64,000 bases of DNA, taken from assembly GCF_002000985.1 (NCBI RefSeq), contig NZ_CP018822.1, forward strand, positions 1,506,001-1,570,000, in the 5' to 3' direction. Made by a program: the position numbers and the translations under genes. The notes beneath the pieces were generated by a model. It worked only from the letters and a program-made list of their open reading frames with translations, was not told where the DNA came from and searched no databases. Shown piece after piece: positions 1-9,255 of this stretch; position 1 is the stretch's first letter; each line of letters opens with the position of its first letter. The DNA is from Streptococcus gallolyticus subsp. gallolyticus DSM 16831 (GTDB taxonomy: Bacteria; Bacillota; Bacilli; Lactobacillales; Streptococcaceae).

Positions 1-1484
1 TCGTCAAGTTTCATTGTCTTATCAATTTTTCCTTTTTCTAAAAGGTCAAGACTCACTTCTGATGGAACAATATTATTTTGATAATCAGATAACGCTCCTA
101 GCAATTTATTAAGATAAAAAATCTTATCACCCAGTGCGGCTAAAGTTTTATCCGTCTCATCCAGCTGCTCTAAAAATTGTTGTTGCAGATTTTCAAATTG
201 TTTTGAATTGGTAACATTGTTTGCTGATAGAAAGTTAAATTCATCGACTAACCTATCTAAGTTTGTAATATTTTTGTTTCTAGTTAAAATCAGTTCACCA
301 TTTTGAGCCGATAATTGTTTGATTAAAGTGACTCCTTTAATAAAACGATTTTGTTCAGAGTGATCCGCATTTAAAAAATAAAAGGAATCATTTTTCTTAA
401 TATAGGCGGTAAACGTTCCATCTTCATTTTGATCTAACATCCGTGCAGGAATAGAAACGGTTCCTTTTCGGTCTAATCCAAAAGTGACAGGAACATGAAT
501 TGACTGACTCGTCAGTTGTTGAATTTGCCAAGGTTCAATTGTGAGTTGCATCTCAAAATCATCTTGTTTACTTTCCTGTTCCTCATCATATTTTTCTTTG
601 AGAATAGTTACATCGTAAACAACTTCGTTTGTTGCAATTTGTTCTTTGATTTTTTCAAGTGAGAACTTTCCTTTTTTTGATAACGTACGGTCACGAACAA
701 AACGCTCTTGTGGCTGGTCAAGTAATTTGTATTTAATATATTTACCACTCGTATCAACTTGTAAATTTAAAGTTTTGGCTTTTTGTAAAAAGTCAGTCAT
801 ATCTAAAGAGTGCTTTAACAAAAAATTCAATCGTTCTTTAATCTCAAACCGAAAATTATTTTTTCGGCGCCATGCCGAATAATCTGTGTGAGAATTTCTA
901 AGTCTCGGTTCTAAAACTTTTGCACCATAAAGCTCAGCATACTTATCTGAAATATGTTCTAAACTCTTTTTGGTTCCTTTTTGCCAACGAAACTTTTTCA
1001 GAGTCACTTCATTCGTTGTGTTAAAAATAATATGATTATGCAAATGCCCTTTATCCATATGTGTTGAAACGACAAATTGATAATCACCTCCCGTTAACTC
1101 TAAAGCGGTTTTTCGTCCAATCTCGTTAACCTCTTCTGGAGTTAAGCCATCTTCTGGCGAAAACGATTGAATGATATGGTGTGCTAAAACACGTTTATCA
1201 TTTTTCAAATCGGATAGCTCATCGTTATTATAAAGAGCATCAACAGATTGTTTTAACAACACAAAATCATCATAAATTGTTTGTGGATCTGAAATACCGG
1301 TGACATCATGACCAGATACCAACCGTTTCATCACTTGACCATTGACCATCTCATAAGAATAATTGTCATCACCTTCTAAACGTTCAGTATCTAATTTCAA
1401 TGTTGCACTATCACGAGTAATATAATCAATTGCCCGTTTTAAATTACGGCTTGTTTTAATCTGGATTACTTTTGTCACCACCAT
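1..1484 (-). CDS. MOBP-type relaxase, C-terminus cut by window edge
   Basis: About 494 residues are present and the C-terminus lies off the left edge. The N-terminus carries relaxase landmarks: a candidate catalytic tyrosine in AIDYITRD, then the three-histidine metal motif HMDKGHLHNHIIF near residue 150. This fits the Relaxase/MobA-VirD2 (MOBP) family, which nicks one strand at oriT, stays covalently bound to the 5' end and leads it through the secretion channel. It overlaps the end of the MobC-like gene by 29 bases. ATG at 1484 is followed by in-frame GTG codons at 1481 and 1478, so the exact start is uncertain. By position it corresponds to PcfG of pCF10. Family call is secure; subfamily is not. 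Confidence 0.88.
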   Translation of the reverse strand, partial: MVVTKVIQIKTSRNLKRAIDYITRDSATLKLDTERLEGDDNYSYEMVNGQVMKRLVSGHDVTGISDPQTIYDDFVLLKQSVDALYNNDELSDLKNDKRVLAHHIIQSFSPEDGLTPEEVNEIGRKTALELTGGDYQFVVSTHMDKGHLHNHIIFNTTNEVTLKKFRWQKGTKKSLEHISDKYAELYGAKVLEPRLRNSHTDYSAWRRKNNFRFEIKERLNFLLKHSLDMTDFLQKAKTLNLQVDTSGKYIKYKLLDQPQERFVRDRTLSKKGKFSLEKIKEQIATNEVVYDVTILKEKYDEEQESKQDDFEMQLTIEPWQIQQLTSQSIHVPVTFGLDRKGTVSIPARMLDQNEDGTFTAYIKKNDSFYFLNADHSEQNRFIKGVTLIKQLSAQNGELILTRNKNITNLDRLVDEFNFLSANNVTNSKQFENLQQQFLEQLDETDKTLAALGDKIFYLNKLLGALSDYQNNIVPSEVSLDLLEKGKIDKTMKLD

Positions 1485-1830
1485 TTAATTTTGCCCGACC
1501 TTTCGTTTTAAATTCATCAATGAGCAATACTTTCATTTCATCAATTTCAGCTTGCAAAGCTTTAAACAATTCACTATCAATCTCATCAAACGTATTCACA
1601 TAACGCACTAACTGGTTAACGTTTTGACCAATACGATTAACTTCTACTCGCAACTGTTGTAATTCTGAATAATCATAGGTTTCAATTTTGCCTTTCAACA
1701 ACATCTCTAACGCATAGCCCTGAAAGGTTTTCTTATTAGCCATTGTTATCCGTTGGCGTAATTGAAACGCTTCTTCATCAGTCGTTCTTAATTCAAAGCG
1801 GTTAACTCGTTTTCGTCTTTTGGTTGTCAT
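1456..1830 (-). CDS. MobC-like relaxosome accessory protein
   Basis: A 124-residue basic protein with KRRKR near the N-terminus and a helical C-terminal half (LRVEVNRIGQNVNQLVRYVN), as in the MobC/PcfF group that binds oriT and recruits the relaxase. I start at ATG 1830 because GGAGAG sits just upstream. The frame stays open to 2106, but that extension runs through the hairpin-rich oriT candidate and reads like non-coding sequence. It overlaps the relaxase start, so the two are probably translationally coupled. The family assignment rests on size, motif style and position. Confidence 0.75.
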   Translation of the reverse strand: MTTKRRKRVNRFELRTTDEEAFQLRQRITMANKKTFQGYALEMLLKGKIETYDYSELQQLRVEVNRIGQNVNQLVRYVNTFDEIDSELFKALQAEIDEMKVLLIDEFKTKGRAKLNGGDKSNPD

Positions 1831-1915
1831 CACTCTCTCCATTCTATGTAAATTTTCAAATACCAATACTTCATCTTTTTCCTGAAGCAGACCCACTTGT
1901 GCTCTGGCAAGCGTA

Positions 1916-2121
1916 GCAAGTGTCCGGACACTTGCGAAAATAAAAAGGTCAATAAGTCGGTTTGCAGGAACCTTACAAACCGACTTTTGACTTTTTACAC
2001 TTTGGGGAAATCCCCAATCCCCTTTTTCGCACTTCGTGCAATTATCAAAATTGACAATTTTTGATAATTGCATTTTGGTAAAATGCAACAATAGAAAAAC
2101 TGACAATTGAACAATTGTCAG
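1916..2121. other. candidate origin of transfer (oriT), seven inverted repeats
   Basis: Seven perfect inverted repeats lie in 206 bases. They are a 20-bp palindrome at 1916-1935 (GCAAGTGTCC and its complement), an 11-bp repeat at 1954-1964/1976-1986, TTGGGG/CCCCAA at 2002-2017, GCAC/GTGC at 2029-2039, a 13-bp repeat at 2038-2050/2059-2071, a 9-bp repeat at 2068-2076/2080-2088 and a 10-bp repeat at 2100-2109/2112-2121. Such clusters immediately upstream of accessory and relaxase genes are typical of oriT. The nick site cannot be assigned from sequence alone. Confidence 0.65.
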
Positions 2122-2140
2122 CCCTCTTCTTTTACGATTT

Positions 2141-2434
2141 TTATTTTTTCTTGCTTGGTTCCCAAGAAAAAATAGCTGTTTTTAATTTTTGGTAGTTATC
2201 TTCTGACAACTCTTCAAGAGTGCCAATACTGATTGAGAGGTCATCAAGATAATCGTTATTATCTTCGGTTGTGAGTTGTTCAAAATCAGTTTTAAGAACA
2301 TCCAATAAATCATCTTTTGATTTTTGAACGATATCACTATTAATGATTTTATTTCCTTTGAGCCATTCGCTCATATCAAAGTAATAACTCATTAATATCA
2401 TTTCAGTTATCGTCATCATTTCGTCTGTTATCAT
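2141..2434 (-). CDS. small acidic hypothetical protein
   Basis: A 97-residue acidic protein with no motif I recognise. The start at 2434 has a near-perfect ribosome binding site (AGGAGG, five bases before ATG), which supports a real gene. It lies between the large LtrC-like gene and the oriT candidate and is transcribed with the DNA-processing genes. A role in DNA processing or regulation would be a guess from position only. Confidence 0.65.
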   Translation of the reverse strand: MITDEMMTITEMILMSYYFDMSEWLKGNKIINSDIVQKSKDDLLDVLKTDFEQLTTEDNNDYLDDLSISIGTLEELSEDNYQKLKTAIFSWEPSKKK

Positions 2435-2469
2435 ATTGTCCTCCTTGTGGGGTTAGTTGTTTTCGACGT

Positions 2470-2499
2470 GACCTACGCTGTGTTAACACTTCGTAGGTC
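2470..2499. repeat. 30-bp interrupted palindrome at the 3' end of the LtrC-like gene
   Basis: GACCTACG at 2470-2477 pairs with CGTAGGTC at 2492-2499, and the centre holds a second palindrome, GTGTTAACAC. Thirteen of fifteen positions pair. It overlaps the stop codon of the upstream gene. No T-run follows on the minus strand, so it is not an ordinary terminator; it could be an mRNA-stabilising stem or a protein site. Confidence 0.5.
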
Positions 2500-5400
2500 G
2501 ATTGTCTTTTTTTACGGTTTTCTCATTGCTAGGTTCATCACCTTTTTTCATGTTGTTAACTTCGGCTTTGGCTTTTTGCAAACTTTGATAAAAGGGATTT
2601 GCTGACTTCTCTAAGTTACGTTTTTGAGTTTCGGTTAATGGTTCATCTTTTGAAACAGTTAACGTTTGGTATTTAGTTAGCTGCTTATCAATGCGGTTCA
2701 TCAGTGAATTAGCTTCTTCTTGAACAATTTCAAGTTGCGCTTTTAGATTTTCTAATCCATCTGCTTCTTGCGACCAAGAAGCAAGATAGGCAAATGAATC
2801 GTTACTTGTATCAAAGCCTAAGTGATTAGAGACAACATAAGCAACTGACTCAGCTTGTAGCTCTTCTGAGGAACGAGTGAGTTTTCCTTTAAAATGTTCA
2901 GCTAAACTTTGATTGTTATGTAATTCAGAATGCGCCATTTCATGAATAAGCGTGGAAAGGGTTTGTTCATAAGTCATCCCTTTTTTGATTGTAATATCAT
3001 TTGTTTTAGGATTGTAGAAACCATCTGATTGCTCTAATTCTCTAAAACGAATTGGAATACCATTTTCTTTTTGTGAAATATCTCTTAGCGCTCGATAAAC
3101 ATTTTGATAATAATCTTTATTAAGTTGGGCAGGAATAGCTTCAGATGATTTGGGCAGGTTAAGCTGTTTGCCTTGCTGAGGAGAAATTTGGCTAATATCA
3201 AAAACAGGAACTGGTTTAAAGTAAGTGAAAGTTTCTTTTTCTCCAGTTTCTGAATTGACGACAGGGTTGCCGTCGGCATCTTTTTTAATCACAGTTACTG
3301 GCGCTTGAACATATAGAGCTTTTTCACCCTTGTTAACATGACCATTTCGCTTTTTCCATTCTTCAAAAGAAGCGACCATTGTTGCCTCTGGCAATTGTGC
3401 TTTTATCAATTGAATGTTACGAGGAGAATAGTGATTGAAGTGTGCCATACCTTCCAAATAATTTTTATAGGTATCACTATCAAAGTAATCTTTGATCCCT
3501 TCTTGCAAGTGCTGATTTAGAGCAGCGGTATCTTTAGCTTTAATCATTTCTGACAAAGCTAAATTGTGCTTCGTTTGTTCGTTTTGCCTATTGTCTGGTG
3601 TATCAGAAGGGTTCGTCGCATCTGTTCCACTTCCTCTTTCAATACTATCTATGACACCGTCACCGTCAGTATCTGGGCTATACGGATTTGTTCCTAATGC
3701 GATTTCTTCATCATCGGTTAATCCATCTCCATCAGAATCTTTTACTTTCTGATTTTCTTCTTGAATTTTTCGAAGCCAGACATCTTTATAAAAATCAGAA
3801 TTTTCATCAAAGAGATTATCTGCTCTTGCTGCTTTAACAATAACCTCAAAATTGTTATCATATCTTTCAGCATATTCATAGTATTTATCCCAAGCTGGAT
3901 ACAATTCTTTGGGAATATTAGCTCTGTTATCTTTACCAACTTGAGCACCAACATTGTAAACAGCATCTAAAACTTTAGTAAAGTCTTCAGCAGTCACTTC
4001 TGCTTTAGAATGATTTTCAAATTGGTTATTTTTTACAATTGATAACATTTTTTCACCACCATCTTTGATAATTTCTTCATTGACTGAAAAAACTTTAAAC
4101 TCTCCATCTTTCTCACCAACAATACCTAAAACGTCTTTATTATTTGCAATTGACAACTCTGACTCAAGCTTATTAGTAACTTTCATAAGAGATGCAGGAA
4201 GATACTCACCATCAACATTTCTAAAAGCAATCAAAACATCCTTATCCTCTGTTCGAATAGCCTTTGCTAAGTCAAGACGATTCATGCGTTCTACTTCTGA
4301 TAAATCATCAAAAATAAAGCTATTTGAATCAACAACAGCTTTAAAATCAGGTAATACTTGAATTTTACTAAAGGTAGCCCCTCGGTTGGCAACCATAATA
4401 TTTTGATAATCTCCTTTCCCAGATGCTAAATCATCCAAGGTTTTACTTGCGCTTTGATTTTCATCAATTGCAAAGAAACCTATGAGATGTGGGTACTGCT
4501 CTGCTTTAAAAGTAACCTTTAAAGCTTCTAGATTATCGTTATTTTTATAAAAATAAGTGACATTGCTATCGGCCAATTCGTTCTTATACCAGGTTGCATT
4601 TTCTTGAATTTGGGCTGCATAGCGATTTAATTTGTTTAACTCTTTTCTATTGACTGGATGATAACCGACCTTATAAATTGACTTATCTGGATTAGAAATG
4701 TTAAAATGAAGTAAAGGTTGAGACTGAGTTTGAGTCGGTAACGACTCATTCAAAGAGTACTCTTCGTGAGTATTAGGTAGAGGTGCTGCCTCCTGACTTT
4801 GCTCAGGTAAATCCCCGATTGGGTTCTCAACCTTTTTTTGTTGCTCTGAATTAGCACTTTCTAGCTCTTGAGGTACTTCAGGAGTTTTTTCTTTTTGTGA
4901 AGATAACCCATACTGGTCAACAATTGCATTAAATTGTTCATTATAGTGGTCAGTAATTTTATTCCAGGTATCATCAACTGCAGTTTTTAAATTCTTAAGA
5001 AACTGTACTTTTTGATCAAACGTCCAATCTTGATCAGCTAAATACTCTTCAATACTATCGCTATCAAGAGAATTTCCGTCTAGTGAAAGATAACCTGTAA
5101 CACCATCAGTTGATGATTCTGACACATAAAGATGAATATCATTTTGGTTGTATTGAATATCTTGTAAATGGTAATGGAAATTCAAGAAAGCTTCATCAGG
5201 TGCATTTAGTTTTTCTAACTCTTCATCGTGCCAAAGGTAATAGGTTTCAGCATCTGTAATATCAGAAATCATTGCATCAATGGCATGTTGACGTAATTCT
5301 TCTCCTTCAAGCTGACTCTTTCCGAAGTCATAAATACCACCACCTTTAAGGACAAAGTCACCCATTTTGGGCTCAACCTCTTGTGTGCTAGCTAAAAACG

Positions 5401-6832
5401 CATTAATATCTTTTTGAGTATATAAATGATTAGTAACTTGGTTGTCTTTAACCCAATTTTCAAGATTAACTAACTCATCTTCAATATCAAAATCATTGCC
5501 CCAATCTTCACCATAAGCAAGATAGCCAAGTGACTGACCTTTCTTCATGACTTCAAGTGTCCAAGGTGCTTGAATATCTGAGAGATTATCTACTTCATTA
5601 GGACTATGAATCTCTAAATTAAGGTTATAATCTTGGTTAAAGCTTACTGTATTCGTATAAATAATACTGCTATCACTTGTAATGGTACTAACTAAATCAC
5701 CTTCGTTTGATAAGCTTTCTTGGAGCTCAGAAAGTGATTGTTTTTCTACTTCTGGTGTTTCTGCCATTTGTGCGCTCTCTTTCTTCATTTGTTTAAGATA
5801 ATCGTTCCAATCCATTTTCTTTTGAGCTGTTTGACGTGGTGGTAAATCTGGTATCACAGGAATACCATCATCTTGCAAGCCTTTAACAAAATTTTGACCT
5901 GCCTCATCATTATCAACTGCTAGCGTAATCATATCTGAATGCTCTTGTAACAGATTAGTGGTCTGATTTAAAGCATCTAAAGCACCTCTAATTTGCTCAG
6001 CTGACATGGTTTGAGAATATTTGCCATCCGTTAACAAATCAGCCACATAGCGGCTAACAACGCTTTTTTTCAGACCATCCATAGCAACAAGCTTAACATC
6101 TTGTAAGTCATCTTTGTTGACCTCGTAATAAGACATCAAATCAATTGGGGCTTCCGCAAAGACTAACCGCTTAGGAGTCCCAACATCTAAACTAAAGCCT
6201 GCAGTTCCCTCCGAATTCTTCATCATCTGTTTAAGACGTCCACGTTCAGGATGCTGTACTCGATTTTCAACAATCCCTTGAAGACTGGCGCCAATCATTT
6301 TCCCATCATTATCACGGCTTTTAAAAACAATCACAGGTTCAAAATAATCACCTTTTTTACGCGTCGCAGTGGCTAGATTGCCTGAAGCTAAGAACGTATC
6401 AATTGTTTCATCAGACAAACCACGTTCTTCTTTCAGATACTGTCTCCCAATATTAAAATCAGGGTGCTCATAGCGCTCTAGATAATACTCAAAAGGTTCT
6501 TTCACAATTGGTTGTACTGTTACATTGTCAAAGTGACCAGTTTCAAGAAAGGCTGCTACTTCTCTAAAACTTGGTTTGTGACCTGTCATTTCTTCTTGTA
6601 CCACTTGAACCAGGTCAATAGTATTTGTGCCAATACTTCTTGACCACCAGCGGAACGTATTCGTATTAGGGTAGATATGAAAGCTATCATGTTCTTCCCA
6701 ATAATAGGTACCACTTGAACCTGGTTTTAGTGTCATTCCTAAAGATTCCGCAACTGCCACAATATCCATGCTAACGAGTTTTTGCCTTTGAGCTTCAAAC
6801 CGTTGCGAAAGCAATTCTTGCATATTTGCCAT
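2483..6832 (-). CDS. LtrC-like multidomain transfer protein: Toprim, Ca-type repeats, ArdC, metalloprotease
   Basis: A 1449-residue protein. The N-terminus (about 1-100) resembles the zinc-finger/DUF3991 region of ICE primase-like proteins. A Toprim-like region follows at about 215-330 with KRLVFAEAPIDLMSYY and LAVDNDEAGQNF. Residues about 1030-1075 hold two aspartate-rich repeats (DSDGDGLTDDEE, DTDGDGVIDSIE) of the thrombospondin type 3 calcium-binding kind. An ArdC-like ssDNA-binding domain covers about 1085-1215, and LIHEMAHSELH near 1294 is an HExxH zinc metalloprotease motif. RBS AAGGAG precedes ATG 6832. ArdC-family proteins protect incoming DNA from restriction, and primase-like proteins of other systems travel into the recipient; both roles are inferred here. 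Confidence 0.85.
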   Translation of the reverse strand: MANMQELLSQRFEAQRQKLVSMDIVAVAESLGMTLKPGSSGTYYWEEHDSFHIYPNTNTFRWWSRSIGTNTIDLVQVVQEEMTGHKPSFREVAAFLETGHFDNVTVQPIVKEPFEYYLERYEHPDFNIGRQYLKEERGLSDETIDTFLASGNLATATRKKGDYFEPVIVFKSRDNDGKMIGASLQGIVENRVQHPERGRLKQMMKNSEGTAGFSLDVGTPKRLVFAEAPIDLMSYYEVNKDDLQDVKLVAMDGLKKSVVSRYVADLLTDGKYSQTMSAEQIRGALDALNQTTNLLQEHSDMITLAVDNDEAGQNFVKGLQDDGIPVIPDLPPRQTAQKKMDWNDYLKQMKKESAQMAETPEVEKQSLSELQESLSNEGDLVSTITSDSSIIYTNTVSFNQDYNLNLEIHSPNEVDNLSDIQAPWTLEVMKKGQSLGYLAYGEDWGNDFDIEDELVNLENWVKDNQVTNHLYTQKDINAFLASTQEVEPKMGDFVLKGGGIYDFGKSQLEGEELRQHAIDAMISDITDAETYYLWHDEELEKLNAPDEAFLNFHYHLQDIQYNQNDIHLYVSESSTDGVTGYLSLDGNSLDSDSIEEYLADQDWTFDQKVQFLKNLKTAVDDTWNKITDHYNEQFNAIVDQYGLSSQKEKTPEVPQELESANSEQQKKVENPIGDLPEQSQEAAPLPNTHEEYSLNESLPTQTQSQPLLHFNISNPDKSIYKVGYHPVNRKELNKLNRYAAQIQENATWYKNELADSNVTYFYKNNDNLEALKVTFKAEQYPHLIGFFAIDENQSASKTLDDLASGKGDYQNIMVANRGATFSKIQVLPDFKAVVDSNSFIFDDLSEVERMNRLDLAKAIRTEDKDVLIAFRNVDGEYLPASLMKVTNKLESELSIANNKDVLGIVGEKDGEFKVFSVNEEIIKDGGEKMLSIVKNNQFENHSKAEVTAEDFTKVLDAVYNVGAQVGKDNRANIPKELYPAWDKYYEYAERYDNNFEVIVKAARADNLFDENSDFYKDVWLRKIQEENQKVKDSDGDGLTDDEEIALGTNPYSPDTDGDGVIDSIERGSGTDATNPSDTPDNRQNEQTKHNLALSEMIKAKDTAALNQHLQEGIKDYFDSDTYKNYLEGMAHFNHYSPRNIQLIKAQLPEATMVASFEEWKKRNGHVNKGEKALYVQAPVTVIKKDADGNPVVNSETGEKETFTYFKPVPVFDISQISPQQGKQLNLPKSSEAIPAQLNKDYYQNVYRALRDISQKENGIPIRFRELEQSDGFYNPKTNDITIKKGMTYEQTLSTLIHEMAHSELHNNQSLAEHFKGKLTRSSEELQAESVAYVVSNHLGFDTSNDSFAYLASWSQEADGLENLKAQLEIVQEEANSLMNRIDKQLTKYQTLTVSKDEPLTETQKRNLEKSANPFYQSLQKAKAEVNNMKKGDEPSNEKTVKKDNRPTKC

Positions 6833-6850
6833 TTGTTACTCCTTTCCATA

Positions 6851-6884
6851 AAAAAAGCGCTACTATTTAGTCAACATAGTAGCG
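6851..6884 (-). terminator. Rho-independent terminator after the topoisomerase gene
   Basis: The minus strand reads a 9-bp stem CGCTACTAT with ATAGTAGCG (6858-6866/6876-6884), followed by CTTTTTTT. It begins two bases after the topoisomerase stop and precedes the LtrC-like gene. Either transcription is partly terminated here or the downstream gene has its own weak promoter. Confidence 0.8.
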
Positions 6885-6885
6885 T

Positions 6886-8622
6886 TTAAAGTTGTTTGCC
6901 TTTTTCAATTTGTTTAGTAATCGCCCATTTGATTTTGTTGACAAAGGCTTCTTTTTGAATTTTTCCTTGACCAATTTGAGCTAAGACTTCTTCCCATTTT
7001 CCTGTTGTTTCAGGATTAGTATAAGCAATCTCTAGTTGGTCAAGATAGTGGATTAATAGTTTTCCTCTTTCAGTTGGGAAAAATTGCCCTGTTTTTTTAT
7101 GTTTAGTGACGTATCCTTTATCCTGAATTAAATCAATCATCCCATCACGAGTTGCGGACGTCCCTAAATGGTATTTTGGTAATAATTTCTTTAGTAGAAT
7201 TTGCTCGGTGATTCGTGTTGGTGGCTTGGTCATTTCTTCTAAAAGGTTACAATCGACAATCATCTCTTGCCGCTCCTGGTAATGAGGTAACTCTTTGTCT
7301 TCTTTTTTGACTGCGAAATACGCACGCCAACCTTTATCTTTCGTTACGGTACCAGATGCTTTAAATTCAAGCCCGTGATTATCAAGAATGACAGTTGTTG
7401 ATTGATAACGATAGTCAGGCGTAAACATCAGCAAAGTTCTAAAGACCACTTTTTGATAAATGAGCTTTTCATCATCACTTAATTCACTCAAATCTGGAAT
7501 GGTTTCCGTTGGAATAATAGCATAGTGTTCTAGCACTTTCTTATCATTCACATAGTTTTTCCTTGGTGAGCGATTAGGAGTCTCTAGTTGTTTATTAATA
7601 GCTTTTTGATAATCGTCTATATGTTCAACAAGATAAGCAAATTCATTGGTTGTAATCAAAGTTGAGTCGGTACGTGGATAAGAGAGGTACCCTTTTTGAT
7701 AAAGACTTTGAACCAATTCTTTGGTTTTAGTGGCATCAAAATGATACAGCTTACTCATTTCTGATTGAAAATTAGTCAGATTATAAAGTTTAGGTGCTTC
7801 TTGTACCTTTTCCTCACTCGTAACCGCTTTGACAACGGCAGTATTGGCTAGTTGGTGCAACATCCGCTCTGCTTCATCTTTTGATTGATATTTAATATCG
7901 TTGCCAAATATAATCTTAGCTTCAGGATCGGTAAGCTTTAGCTGCCAATAAGGACTAGGCTTAAACCTTTCAATAGCTTCATCATTTCTAACGATTAAAC
8001 TAACGATAGGCGTTTGAACACGTCCAACTGACATAGAATGTTCTTTTTTATCCAAGTAGCCTTCCTCTTTCATTTTGATGGTTACGAAAGGACTTAAATT
8101 AAACCCGACCAGCCAATCAGCATCACCTCTTGCATCGGCTTCATGGAAATAATTAATGGAGTCTTTTGGATTTTTAAGACTTGAGAAGACTTGTTCCAAT
8201 CCCCTTTTCGTTAAAGAATTTGCCCATAAACGGTATTTAATCTTCTTTAGTGCTCCTGGGATTAATTCTAAAATTCGGTAAGCAATCGCTTCTCCTTCAC
8301 GGTCAGGGTCGGTACCAATAATAATGGCATCTACTTCTTTAACCGCTTGCTTGATAGCTCTAAAGCGTTTAATAGTATCCTTTTTAGGCTCATAAGAAAA
8401 ACCTTCAGGCAAAGCTGGTAGATTAGTCATCTCCCAATTTTCAAAATTAGTGTATGGATTAATTCGTTCAACTAAGTGACCAACCGCTGGTGCAACAATC
8501 ACTTCAGCCTTTAATACAGACGACTGAACACGCCAAACGCCTTTATCACTTTTAGGATTTCCTAAAGCATTAGCATACTTTTTAGCCTGGTCAGGCTTTT
8601 CTGCTAAAAGTAAATATTTCAA
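6886..8622 (-). CDS. topB: type IA DNA topoisomerase (topoisomerase III-like)
   Basis: 578 residues. The N-terminal Toprim fold is clear (KYLLLAEKPDQAKKYANALG and the metal-binding DPDREGEAIA), and the catalytic tyrosine sits in GYLSYPRTDS near residue 317. Type IA enzymes pass single strands through a transient break and relax negative supercoils. ICE-borne copies probably help strand separation or decatenation during transfer. There is no C-terminal zinc-finger tail. The start is a TTG at 8622, since no ATG precedes the conserved KYLLLAEK. An extended -10 promoter faces the other way just upstream, and a terminator follows the stop. Confidence 0.9.
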   Translation of the reverse strand: MKYLLLAEKPDQAKKYANALGNPKSDKGVWRVQSSVLKAEVIVAPAVGHLVERINPYTNFENWEMTNLPALPEGFSYEPKKDTIKRFRAIKQAVKEVDAIIIGTDPDREGEAIAYRILELIPGALKKIKYRLWANSLTKRGLEQVFSSLKNPKDSINYFHEADARGDADWLVGFNLSPFVTIKMKEEGYLDKKEHSMSVGRVQTPIVSLIVRNDEAIERFKPSPYWQLKLTDPEAKIIFGNDIKYQSKDEAERMLHQLANTAVVKAVTSEEKVQEAPKLYNLTNFQSEMSKLYHFDATKTKELVQSLYQKGYLSYPRTDSTLITTNEFAYLVEHIDDYQKAINKQLETPNRSPRKNYVNDKKVLEHYAIIPTETIPDLSELSDDEKLIYQKVVFRTLLMFTPDYRYQSTTVILDNHGLEFKASGTVTKDKGWRAYFAVKKEDKELPHYQERQEMIVDCNLLEEMTKPPTRITEQILLKKLLPKYHLGTSATRDGMIDLIQDKGYVTKHKKTGQFFPTERGKLLIHYLDQLEIAYTNPETTGKWEEVLAQIGQGKIQKEAFVNKIKWAITKQIEKGKQL

Positions 8623-8651
8623 CTTATAATAGCCTCACTTTCTAGTTTTGT

Positions 8652-8660
8652 TGATATAAT
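8652..8660 (+). promoter_or_regulatory. extended -10 promoter for the plus-strand gene at 8686
   Basis: TGATATAAT matches the extended -10 pattern TGnTATAAT, with no good -35 box. It lies 25 bases before an ATG with AAAGGAG, so this island has its own promoter against the direction of the ICE operon. Confidence 0.6.
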
Positions 8661-8685
8661 AATTAATAAAAGGAGAATAATAACT

Positions 8686-9255
8686 ATGGATTTTACCAAA
8701 GCCTTTAAGACTCTCAATAATTTACAATCAAAATACTTCCGCTATGATTATAAATTTCAAAAAGGTAATATTAGTGTCCTTTCTAATACTGCAGAGGAAA
8801 ATTTTCAATTATTTATAGTCATTTCAACTGATGAAATTCAAGTATGTCGTCAACTTAATCTGTATCTAAAAGATGGTAAATATCAATTCAATGCTTACTG
8901 GCATACAGAATATTTCTCTCAAATTTACCCAATCATAGCTGTTGATGGAAAACTAGATAATTTTTGGAATGATTTAATTGAAAGAATTGCTAATTTAAAT
9001 GAGAAGTCTCTTCAAAAAATAGATTATCTCCAATTTGAGAGAAGTGTTCGGAACAACACAAATAACTCAAAGGATAATATCTATCTGAGTCATCTAAGAA
9101 AATCAAAAATGAGCCAAAAACAATTTGAAAAAATAAAAAAATTATATGGCAAAGCTGTCGCATACAAGGTACAAAGTATGGGATGTACCCTAGTTTTTAG
9201 TAGTAACCCTTTAAAAAGCCATACAATTATTATTGATGATTTAATTATCAAATAG
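8686..9255 (+). CDS. hypothetical protein on the opposite strand of the ICE operon
   Basis: A 189-residue soluble protein, rich in aromatic and charged residues, with no signal peptide, membrane segment or motif I recognise. It has its own extended -10 promoter and an AAAGGAG ribosome binding site. It runs against all neighbours, and its last 15 bases overlap the end of the convergent XRE-regulator gene. This arrangement suggests a self-contained cargo unit such as a toxin, defence or regulatory pair, but nothing in the sequence proves that. Confidence 0.7.
   Translation: MDFTKAFKTLNNLQSKYFRYDYKFQKGNISVLSNTAEENFQLFIVISTDEIQVCRQLNLYLKDGKYQFNAYWHTEYFSQIYPIIAVDGKLDNFWNDLIERIANLNEKSLQKIDYLQFERSVRNNTNNSKDNIYLSHLRKSKMSQKQFEKIKKLYGKAVAYKVQSMGCTLVFSSNPLKSHTIIIDDLIIK

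Noticed and set aside
1831..2106. N-terminal extension of the MobC-like protein
   Set aside because: It has no good ribosome binding site, reads through seven inverted repeats and would give a protein much longer than the family. The RBS-backed ATG at 1830 is preferred.
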